Positions 35,412 to 46,000 of a stretch of DNA of 64,000 nt are shown one piece after another; position 1 is the stretch's first letter; each line of letters begins with the position of its first letter. Under the pieces are notes generated by a model. It was not told where the DNA came from and did not search any database. It was given only the letters and a program-made list of their open reading frames with translations. Source of the stretch: Owenia fusiformis. Its lineage: Eukaryota; Annelida; Polychaeta; Sabellida; Oweniidae. Both the position numbers and the translations under genes were made by a program. The DNA lies in assembly GCA_903813345.2 (NCBI GenBank), contig CAIIXF020000012.1:14998020-15062019 (forward strand), in the 5' to 3' direction.

Positions 35412-38400
35412 CTATCCACTAGATGTACAACCAGCTTCTGATGTCCCCACATGTTCTGATTTCTTGATATCTGAGGTAATTTGTGAGAGATCTTGGATGA
35501 ATATCTGGATCTGCAACAAGAAAGATAAGGTAAAATTAGAGTGGAAAAAACTAAATTATGTAAGGAATAACACATAGACAAGATAAAAACGCTGAGCCGT
35601 AAGGAAAGCCTACTGGCTGGAAATCAGACACTTTCTAAAATGAAATAAATGACCAACAGTAAATTGTGAAAAATTAATGACAGATATGGACAAATGCAAT
35701 ATTTCAATGCCTTGCATTTGCAGACATGTTGTACCATATAAACTGAATGCCTTGCATTTGCAGAGACATTGTACCATGTACACCGAATGCCTCGCAATTT
35801 CCTAGCAATGTTGTACAATGTACACTCAATGCCTTGCATTTGCAAAAACATATTGTACCATGTATACTGAATGCCAAGTTGCAGAAACATGTTGTACCAT
35901 TTACACTGAATGCCTTGCATTTGCAAACATGCAGTACCATGTATACTGAATGTGTTGCATTTGCAGAGACATGTTGTACCATGTATACTGAATGCCTTGC
36001 ATTTGCAGAGACATATTGTACCATGTATACTGAATGTGTTGCATTTGCAGAGACATGTTGTACCATGTATACTGAATGCCTTGCATTTGCAAAGACATAT
36101 TGTACCATGTATACTGAATGTCTTGCATTTGCAGAGACATATTGTACCATGTATACTGAATGTCTTGCATTTGCAGAGACATATTGTACCATGTATACTG
36201 AATGCCAAGTTGCAGAAACATGTTGTACCATGTATACTGAATTTCTTGCATTTGCAGAGACATGTTGTACCATGTATACTGAATGCCTTGCATTTGCAGA
36301 GACATATTGTACCATGTATACTGAATTTCTTGCATTTGCAGAGACATAATGCACTATGTGCATTAATTGCCTTGCACTTGCAGAGACATATTCCCGGGGA
36401 CATATTGCACCATGTATACTGAAGCCTTGCATTTGCAGAGACATAATGCACTATGTGCATTAATTGCCTTGCACTTGCAGAGACATATTGCACCATGTAC
36501 ACTGTATACAAATACATATGCAGATATATATTGTACCATGGACAATGAATACACTAAACTTGTTGAAGTATATTGTTCCATGTAAAAAAGTCCAATATTT
36601 CTAAGTTATCCATATAATGTAACATTTCAGACGAAATAGGCTTCACCCCCCCCCCCCCCCTTAATGTATACAATGATGTGTTTTCAATGGAAATCAGTGA
36701 TTGACCAAGCCTGACTGGCACTTACTTTTTGTAATTGTTCTGCAGTATCTTCAGATTGTGCACTTGGACCTTTCTGTTGCTTATTCACAAGTTGGTATAA
36801 ATTATGCGTTGCCCTGTAAAAGAAATGTAGTACATGAAAAATGCATCTCTAACCACAGTGTGTTTTACCAAATGGAAATTTTGTTTTCAATTAACTAAGT
36901 TCCTGGAGATTTAATTGACATCCAAAGATGACTGTATTCCCGCCTTCTACAAACTCTGAACAAAGTCAATATTTCACCCGGTATGTATTAGTCGACACTG
37001 CACCTGGCAATACGAGTAATGTGTTACTCATAACGGCGGGTCGTAGTAATGGCTGGAGTAAAAACGATTTTGTACGACGGCAAAAATGCTCTTGTACGCC
37101 CTTATAATTATCAGAAAGAATTTTGAACGCCGTTAAAAATGATTTTTGAACGGAGTAAGAAATGATTTTGTAATTTTTTTTTAACGGCGTCAAAAACTAT
37201 TTTTCACGGCGTCAAATAGTGATTTTGCACAATCAATCAAAGCCATCGTTTCAAACTAATGGCATTTCAAAATGACGTAACGCTGGTTTTGATTGGCTTC
37301 CAGCAAAGACGTAATTTACGTGTCAGGTGACGCCGTTCGATCCGTTTTTGACGCCATTCAAAATCATTTTTTGACGGCGTAAAAACAATTTTTAACACCG
37401 TTCGAAATAGTTTTTAACGTCATTCAAAGTTTTTTGACGCCGTTCAAAAATCATTTTTAACGGCGTTCAAAATAATTTTTGACGCCGTTCAAAATCATTT
37501 TTGACGCCGTACGAAACCGTTTTTGACAACGTTCGAAGTAAATTCTCGGCGTTAAAAGTATGACGATACAATGTCGATACATTGGTAGACGGACAGCCAT
37601 ACAGCGATTGGATTTGACGCGATAGCTTGAAGCTACCAGGACACACGGTAGGTACTGTTCATATTTAAATGTTTGCCATCATATTGCAATCAATTCGGTA
37701 GCCGATAGCCGCTATTTGCATTTCCAAACTTACATTTTTATTCGCAAACTTACATTTTTATTCTGCCCAGGAGTATAGTTTTCTTGGCAGCTGTATTTTT
37801 GATATGTGTAAACAACGATTCCCATTTCTCTGACTCAATTTGTGCTTTGTCTAATCGTGTTTGTAGACCCGACAGTTTGTTATTGAAGCCTAGAATCTCA
37901 TAGCGTTTTTTCTGAAAGTAAAAAAGAGTTGAATGATGAATATGTCCTGGTTGCTACTTATCTTAAAACTCTCATTAAATTCAATAAATTGTGTTTAATT
38001 TGCAAAAACAAACAAAAGAAATATCGAGTAAAATGACTCAACCTCGAATCAATGAAAACCCCTTTTAACAATAGTCTGATAGAGAACCTTATGCAATAAA
38101 GAGTTTGAAATAGTTTTGTTAGGTACACTACCTCAATAAAGCGTGAAAACTTCTGTTTTTGGTCTTCTATTAAGTCCTGGTTTTCGTGATCTTTTTCTAT
38201 GAGGTCCTGGAAGAAATGTAAAATAATGTAAACATTTTGCATAGTTACGGAGGGTCACTTATAAGAAGTCAGAGGAGCACACATTTGACAATTTTGGCCC
38301 AAAAATGCCCAAAAGCACTTGAAAGTGCTCAAAATGGTAAACAACTGCATGGTTTTGAAAGAATTTTGGTCAGGGGTGGGGGCAGGCTTATTAACTGATT

Positions 38401-40473
38401 TCTTTAAACATGAGAGAAATATTTCCTATTGTACAAATTATTTTATCACACATGGTGGGCATGCTTTATTACACAAGATTGAGTGGAATCGGCAATGAAT
38501 AAAAGAAACAAGTCTACACAGTTTTTAAATTTAAGAAAGCAGCATGCCATGCTATTTTTCATCTAGAGGCTAATAATGAATTTTAGATAGATAAACCATG
38601 GGCCTAAAGCCCTATACCTTATGTGTTGCAACTAGTGTATCATATCTGGCTATAACTTCCCGAATTTCTCGAAATTCCTCCGCTGATGCTAAAACCCTCT
38701 CTAAGTATTTATGAAACATAGCATGCTTTTCTAGTCTGTCATCTAGCTTTTGTTTTTGGCCAGTAACGATCCTTGTTTCTTCAGAAAGGCTGAAAGTAAA
38801 CAGTAAAAGAAATAATCAAATAACCTCTTTTGTCCCTTTTTGGAGGTAAATACTCAATATATCATGTACCCATTTTCAGTAAATACAAGAGGGGTTTTAA
38901 ATGTTTGGTTTGACACCAATTCATCTTCATAGAAAGGACATCCAGAGTGAGAAGGGTGCGGGGGGGCTTCAGAAGTTGCAATCCTTTTAGCGTTTTGATG
39001 GTAAAGTTGGCATTAAAAATATATGACACAATGATACACGTTCAATTTCTTGATCTCTAAACTGTGAAGTAAGATTTTTGAATTATTTTAGTTATTCTCA
39101 TGTAGTATCTCATGAACGGGATTTTGTTTTACGTGTGTTTTGGACATGGCAATCTAATCTGCATGTGAAGTTGACATACCTGCCAATCTCTTTATCTTTT
39201 ACTCGTTTGAGGTCCCTCTCATCATTTGCCTTCTTGACAGCCCTAGCCCTCTTAGAGTCATTCTCCTGTAAACAGAATTGTCAGATATGTTGAATTCTAC
39301 CTACATGTACCAACTCGGGAAAGTTGTTAAACCCGGAAAATCACAAAAACTAGAATTTTTTTAACACTCAGCTCGGAAAAATTGAACAACGCGGGAAAAT
39401 GACGAAAAACACAATTCTTTTGCAGCACTGAAAAAATGTGAAATTCCGGAAAAATTACGGTGAACAGACGCGTAACCAGGCATATGCAAGGGGACGCAGG
39501 TATCCCTGTTCATATTATTATCGTTCTTCTTTATATAAATAGATTCATTAATCGATCTTTCAAGTCTCTTATTGTCATTGTCCAAAGCTGTGATATTGTT
39601 CCATTCCATTACACAATTATTCTGAAGGACGTGGTCCGTAATGGCTGATTTATTCATCCCCTCTCATATTTTTTCTGTATTTTTCATAATATGAACAGGG
39701 ATCAAGGGAACTATAAGTTGGCGGGAATTTGGAACGATTTTTTGGTGAAGTAAATATGACGTACTATTGTTTTTATTTAATTGTTTTGTAGCGTTTCGGT
39801 TCAGTTTTTATAACAGTTGAAAAAAGGATCCAGACAGGATCCGAAACGTCTTGTTTAGGCCTAGTAAAATAAAGGTTGTGAAAAGAAGAAAAAATAGTTT
39901 TGTGAAAAAACATTCAGTCATTTCTATAGTCTAGCTCAGAGTGTTAAAAGTAGTGCAAAATGTTACCTTTAAGAATTTGTCAAATTTGAGCAATGATTCT
40001 TTTAGTTGAAATTCTTTTCTCTCCAGTTCCTCTCTTCTTTGTTGTAAACTTTCCATCTTCATCTGGAACTCCTGCAAATCAAGGAATAAATATGAATGGT
40101 CGTTTCGTGATTCAGGCAAGCCGATCGCACATTTATACGCAGAAGTTGGCCTAAAATTAAAAAATAAGCCTCAAAAGCCCAGTATAGGCCTAGCACAAAA
40201 AAGGCTCACTTGTTTTTCTGGGCCCATCTTCATAGGAAGGGCGTGGCCCTGACCCCCTCCCCTATTCCGCCAATGTATTAAGTATAGGCCTATATACTAA
40301 ATAATAGGACAAACCTCTTTCTGGGCAGCTAGGGCATGTTCCATCTCTGACATTTCATGTCGCTTCTCCAAAAGTCGTGTGGCAGGGCTCAGGTATTCTT
40401 CCATTTCTTTTTCAGGCATATTTTTGGAGAAGTGACGGTTAAATAAATGAGTATAGCTATCATCCATAGACAT
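35412..40473 (-). CDS. CFAP73: CFAP73-like ciliary coiled-coil protein, copy 2
   Basis: Eight exons in phase: 40315-40473, 39967-40071, 39180-39265, 38618-38789, 38132-38206, 37754-37911, 36726-36813 and 35412-35510, giving 313 aa. Exon lengths equal those of copy 1 except the last (99 versus 96 nt). Conserved blocks as in copy 1, with [60 protein letters not shown] and [18 protein letters not shown]. The ATG at 40471-40473 begins MSMDDSYTHLFNRHFSKNMP. The position equivalent to the copy-3 exon-2 acceptor reads CTCCAA instead of CTCCAG, so splicing from an upstream first exon looks lost and the new start is needed. Intron 7 holds a 42-bp minisatellite and intron 6 a MITE. Confidence 0.9.
35705..36590. 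repeat. 42-bp minisatellite, about 21 units, in intron 7 of copy 2
   Basis: Consensus unit ATGTTGTACCATGTATACTG-AATGCCTTGCATTTGCAGAGAC. Most units are exactly 42 bp, a few 39. Central units (35936-36311) are most uniform; both edges are degraded, and some units carry CACTATGTGCATTAATTGCC. Because 42 is a multiple of 3 and the unit lacks stops in several frames, it creates long false ORFs on both strands. Confidence 0.92.
36976..37590. mobile_element. Element built of alternating GACGCCGTTC / ACGGCGTC motifs, intron 6 of copy 2
   Basis: Left end CACCCGGTATGTATTAGTCGA; right side has CAATGTCGATACATTGG (37570-37586), partly inverse to it. Between them a 20-24 bp module, TTTTTGACGCCGTTCAAAAT, is repeated about seven times in the right half (37330-37540), and its inverse (ACGGCGTCAAAAAC-like) in the left half (37090-37220), around a centre near 37260. 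CG content is far above the surroundings. No coding capacity. Confidence 0.55.
38270..38391. mobile_element. Relative of the 190-bp hAT-like MITE
   Basis: CATTTGACAATTTTGGCCCA, GCATGGTTTTGAAAGAATTT and GGTCAGGGGTGGGGGCAGG match the inside of the element at 42438-42627. The terminal repeats are not preserved. In intron 4 of CFAP73 copy 2. Confidence 0.45.
39788..39850. repeat. Hairpin-rich repeat (GCGTTTCGG ... CCGAAACG)
   Basis: GCGTTTCGG at 39791-39799 is complementary to CCGAAACG at 39841-39848. Inside lies a small hairpin GGATCC-AGACA-GGATCC. The nested arrangement followed by GTC and an AATAAA-like tail resembles 3' ends of some retroelement copies, but no coding part is adjacent. In intron 2 of copy 2. 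Confidence 0.35.
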
Positions 40474-40736
40474 TATGGTATGTACTGTGGAATTCTTCTT
40501 CTTTATCCTAGACACTGTGATGAAAAAATAGATATTCGAATGAGAAGTCTTGTAGGCTATCAATATCATGTAGAATCAAATCCGGTATAGTGAAAAGTAT
40601 TGTGCAACGTCACGGCTTTCTATGGTTATAAATGCTCTATTCACTTTCGAACATTTCTGCGAAATTCAAATAAAATCTTAGAATTACCAATGTTGGAGAA
40701 CAATTAGAATTTCAGTATTTTCATCCATCAAGGTAT

Positions 40737-40750
40737 ATTGCCATGACAAC
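40737..40750 (-). promoter_or_regulatory. X-box-like RFX site, copy 2
   Basis: ATTGCCATGACAAC, identical to the copy-1 site, 264 bp upstream of the copy-2 ATG. Confidence 0.5.
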
Positions 40751-41095
40751 AATCTGTTTCATCATCTGATGTGTCACTGTGAACACTTTTCTTGGAAATG
40801 TTACAAGAATCTAATTATTGGAAATCAAACTTGAAGAAATACTTGGAATACTTGTTTTGTACATTGCGTAACTTGTGTTGTCATAGACTTCTAATCAACA
40901 TTGTGCATATTTAGCAACAAAACAACATATGATAGAACTGTTGACATATACAGTATATCACAGATTTTATCATGCCGTATTGATACGTGCAGCGATATCG
41001 AAAACACAAAAAATGGGGGTTTTGCAATGTTTTGTACGTTAGTCAATTTACACATCCCATTTTATCATTAGATTACAGTAGCCCTATTTACACTA

Positions 41096-41760
41096 CACGC
41101 GACATTGCAAGACGTCTTGGCTAAAACGTTTTAGAAAAATTATGTTGAGTTTACCCCACCATTTTCAAGACGTTACGAAATAATATGATTGAGTTTACAC
41201 CTGTTTTTCTAAATCGTCTTAGAGATATGTAGATATACACGTTAAATGGAAAAAAGCAGTTCAGTACTGGTTGAAGGACGGTCCAGTCAATATACCTATT
41301 CCTTTCCCGCTTCTTTACTTTGTGCTAAAGAATGCATCGGTTTCAAAAAATATGTCCTAAAGACAGAATTGTTAAAAGCATAAAAGAGAGCAGGAAGATT
41401 TTTTTGCATAAATTAGGATTATGATAGATCGCCAGGCAAATAATTATTTCTCAATAATTTTGGAATGATATCATAAGACAAAAGAAAGGACAATGCGACA
41501 TGTGTAAATAGACAGTTTCAAATGTTTCGTTCGGTGCAATGCAAAAAACGGGCTAAGAGCTCTTATATTAGCACCGATGGATTTACACTCGCTTGTAAAA
41601 CGTTTTAACGCCAAGACGTCTTGGCTTTCACTAGGGTCCTAAAACATTTTAGCTAAGCGCTCTTAGCCAATCTTGAGAAAATCTGGATTTACATTACATT
41701 TGTAAAACGTTTGAACGCTAAAACGTTTTAACCAAGACGTCTTAGGGCTCTAGTGTAAAT
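41096..41760. mobile_element. MITE with ATTTACACTA...AAGACGTCTTGG ends
   Basis: About 45-bp imperfect terminal inverted repeats: ATTTACACTACACGCGACAT then AAGACGTCTTGGCTAAAACG on the left, and the inverse of ATTTACACTAGAGCCCTAAG-ACGTCTTGGTTAAAACG on the right. The palindrome AAGACGTCTT and AAACGTTTTA motifs recur inside near 41600-41740. Non-coding, about 665 bp, upstream of copy 2. Confidence 0.65.
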
Positions 41761-42437
41761 CCAACAATTGTTTATTGTTCAAAAAGTATCGCTGCATGAA
41801 CAAGTACTGCATTGTGTATCATACAATGTGACTTGGATTTGGTAAATCACAGACATGAAGAGAGGCGTTCACTAACGCAGGCTTTACTGTATATCACATT
41901 TGCTACGGTGACTAAACGGTCTATCATTCCTACAGCTAATAGCAATGTTACGGTCGTCCTAGAATTTCTACGGTCAAATACTTTAATAGCAGTCACATTT
42001 GCTACGCCACCGTACGGTGAATTTTGAATTTTTCAAATGTGAATAAAACAAATATTCTTGAATTCAATTTTTGTTTTTATTTATTTACACGTTTTTACAT
42101 ACGTACATACATTTATTTACATAATAATTATTACTATGATGAACTAAATTAAATAATTATCAAAAATGGAAAATTAACAAATAACAATGAGGTGATAAAA
42201 AGACCACACTGGTAAATCATTTGACCAATAGATGTCATCGGTTAAAGGGGCAATATTGCTGTAACTCTAAGCCTAAATAACTCCAAAATATTGTTTAATT
42301 CATAATGTTTTTGACATGAACCTTCTTTTTTCGTAAATAACTAAGGAAAAATTGTAAATGTAGAAAGTGATTTATCTGCTTTTTGAAATTGAAAAATTGA
42401 AAAAGATGAAGGTATTTTATTCAGTTTTGATACTGCT

Positions 42438-42627
42438 CAGGCCCATAGCCAGGATTTGCTAAGAGGGAGGCTCAAAAACTCCAGGGGGATTAACTTTTGA
42501 CAATTTTTGCCCAAAAATCACTAGAAAAACGCTCAGACTACTGAAAAACTGCATGATTTTGAAAGAATTTTTGGCCAGGTGGGTGCTCGATTGAACGCCC
42601 TGACCCCCCCCCCTGGCTACGGGCCTG
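42438..42627. mobile_element. 190-bp hAT-like MITE
   Basis: Ends CAGGCCCATAGCCAGG and CCTGGCTACGGGCCTG form a 16-bp inverted repeat with one mismatch. Both sides carry CTGCT (42433-42437 and 42628-42632), a likely target duplication. The termini relate it to the right end of the 6537-8341 element. Lies just downstream of CFAP73 copy 3. Confidence 0.75.
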
Positions 42628-43091
42628 CTGCTTCCTCAGCAAGGAGATTTTTCTAAGCTTTCATATTTTTAGAATAGTATGTATGTTTCAAAATCCATTA
42701 AGATCCAAGTAACAGGTTATCAAAAATCAAAAATATTATTTAAAGGGTCTATTTAGGCTCAGAATTACAGACACTACCTCACCAAGTTTTACTGCAAAAA
42801 TAAATCTCATTAATCTAACCGTAAAGGCTTCATAGAATTTTGTTTCCACACATTGCTGTCTGCAACCTATGACATCATAACCAGGTTAACCAACATTGGC
42901 AGGGTCAATATACATCATTCTGATTCATCAGAGTCTCTCTTTATCTAAAGGGATAGCAGAGACGGTGGATCCCACAATGAGTATACCTTGGTTTTGTTAT
43001 TCTGTATTCAACAACATAAATGAAATGTTAAAATGGAATTTGTATTGATAGATAGATGTCAGTTGAGTAAATGTCTATATTGCAACGCCCT

Positions 43092-46000
43092 CTATCCACT
43101 AGATGTACCACCAGCCACTGATGTCCCCATATGCTCCGATCGCTTGATATCTGAGGTAATCTGTGAGAGATCTTGGATGAATATCTGGATCTGTAAAAAA
43201 GCAAAAGTGGTAAAATTAGTGTGGAAAGGACTGAAATTATCTAAGAAAAACACACGAGAACACATGAAAAGACACTAAGTCGTAAGGTAATGCCTGGAAA
43301 TCAGACACTTTCTAGAATGAAATATATGAAATGGAAGGATTTCAAAAATCAAAGTTAGATATAAACAATGCCAATATTTTCAAGTTCATTACATTTCAAA
43401 ATGGGTTTCCACCCCCTACCCTAAATACACAATTATGTTTAAGTGTTTCGACCTGACAACTTACTTTTTGTAATTGTTCTGCAGTATCTTCAGACTGTGT
43501 ACTTGGACCTTTCTGTTGCCTATTCACAAGTTGGTATAAATTATGTGATGCCCTGTAAAAGAAATACAATGCAATATATGTCAATAGGTGTGAATTAGAT
43601 CCTTGTACAATATGAACTAGAATTGACAAAAATGGGTGTATTTTCAAAAATTAAAATCCTTTGTCCTGAATATCAGCCCACACTGAACCTACTTATTTGT
43701 TTCTTTCCCACAATACCCTCTGTCCACTACACATTGCCTTATATCATTTTAATGCTGATACAATTTTAAAATTCAAATACAGTAGAACCTGTTTAAGTGG
43801 AACAACTATGATACCTCTAAAAAGTGTTCAACTTAGGAGGTGTTCCATAGAGATTCATTTAACATTAAGTCAGCTGGTCTTGGGACTCTGAAAAGCGTTC
43901 CACTTCTAGAGGTGTTCCACTTTACAGATTTCACTGTTACAGCATACTTTTCATGGGATTTCATAGAAGTTCAAATCTTCTAACTAGGCCTATATGTATA
44001 TTCCATTCGATATTGGCTACATAAAATAATCTCTGTAAATCTGTGTCTGTGGTCTTGTAGAGAGTAGCACCCCCCCCCCCCCCTTTTTCTCTCAACAAAC
44101 TGTTCAGAACTTACATTTTTATTCTGCCTAGGAGTAAAGTTTTCTTGGCAGCTGTATTTTTGATATGTGTCCACACAGCTTCCCATTTCACAGCCTCACT
44201 TTGTGCTCTATCTAAACGTGTTTGTAGACCTGACAATTGGTTATTATAGCCTAGAATCTGATTGTGCTTGTTCTGAAAGTAGCAAAGAGTGAAATCAGCA
44301 ATAGTTTGAATATGTGCCCTAGTTCTTTATGTTTACATTGAGAATTTTTTGTTCAATTTGCAAAAACCAACAACAGAAATATAATTGAGCCAGGCCACAG
44401 GAAGAGGGGTCTTATCACAGATAAAAGGAGCCATGGCTAATGTCTTAACAATTTTTCCTTGCAGATATAGACCAAAAAGATGGATTTGAATTTGGCACAT
44501 TTTCCTTTTAATCTTGAGCACATTTTTGGCCATGTAGCACAATTTAAATTTTTGTGATAAGACCAGTTTTCCTATGGCGAGGCTCAATTTTATAAAAATT
44601 GAGTCGACTTTGAAAATAAGTGAAATCAACAATAGTTTTGTTTTGGTACACTACCTCCATAAAGTGTGAAAATTCCTGTTTTTGGTCTTCTATTAAATCC
44701 TGGTTTTCATGATCTTTTTCTAAGAGGTCCTGAAAGAAATGTAACATAATGTAAACATTTTGCACAGCATTTAAGACACAATTCATTCATTCTATTTTTA
44801 ACTTCGTAATAACATGGGCTTTCAAGAGACTTGTACACTTGGAATGTTTAAAGGTTTGTGATACAAATTTTGTTTCTTCCAATATCAGCGAACTACTTTC
44901 ATTATTGTAAAAAGGTATATTTCCATGCGTTAAAATATTTTTAAACCAACTGTCATCGTGGTCATGTTTTAAGATGCAAAATTGAGTGGAACCAGCAAGG
45001 AATAAAGGAAACAGACATGTAGTCAATACTGTTTATTAAAAAAGGAGCATGACATGCTATTTTCTCATCTACAGGCTAATTATGGATTTAAAATAAAAAA
45101 CCATCTAGGCCTACCTTGTGAGTTGCAACAAGTGTATCATATCTGGCTATAACTTCCCGAATTTCGTGAAATTCCTCCGCTGACTCTAAAACCTTCTCTA
45201 GGTATTTATGAAACATAGCATGCTTTTCCAGTCTGTCATGTAGCTTTTGTTTTTGGCCCGCAAATGTGCCCGTTTCATCAAATAGCCTGAAAGTAAATAT
45301 TAAAAAAATAATGATTGCTTTGTTGTTGTGTTTTGAAAGTTAGTGTAAAGTACCCATTGCCATAAAATTGTAAAAATGTTTGGTTCGTAACCAATTCATT
45401 TTCTCCTTGAATGAGTCTCTATGAAGAATGTTCAAAGTCAGTTTTAAACATTCAGGATAATTGATATTGAGATATATTGGCAGCTCTACGACTCTAAGAG
45501 TAAGAGAGGGGGATAAAAAGCTGCAATCATTTTAAGGTTTTTGATGGTAAAATTGGCATTGAAAATATCCAATAGTCCACTAAAAAAACTGGAATATATT
45601 TTGAACTTGACAATATGATATATGTTAATTAACAATTTCCTGATCCCTCAACAGTGTAATAATTTACTACTATTTTTGAATTAAATATTTTAACCAGAAA
45701 AAATGTATGCACAGTAAAATCTGTCATTGTGAACACCTCTGTCTATTGAACACCTGTGTTTAGTGAACACCACCCCAAGACACATTTCACATTGATTCTT
45801 GTATAAAATTCCCTCACTGTAGTGATCACCTAGCTACAGGGAACACTTTTTCGTGGCTCCAAAGGTGTTCACTTTACAGGTTTTACTGTATGTATGGGAT
45901 TTTGTTCTGCATATAGAAATCTAATCTACAAAAAAGTTAAACTCTTGACAAAGGGTAATGACATACCTGCCAATCTCTCTATCTTTTACTCGTTTGAGGT

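Noticed and set aside
35624-36585. Overlapping ORFs up to 297 codons on both strands
   Set aside because: They are frames through the 42-bp minisatellite, whose period is a multiple of three. The same repeat is open in several frames on both strands, and it lies in an intron of CFAP73 copy 2.
35705-36590. Regular repeat array resembling a CRISPR
   Set aside because: There are no unique spacers: the repeat is contiguous. The DNA is eukaryotic and intronic.
39788-39850. Hammerhead-like ribozyme
   Set aside because: The GAAAC-GTC part is suggestive, but the required CTGATGA core is missing, so no catalytic fold can be supported.
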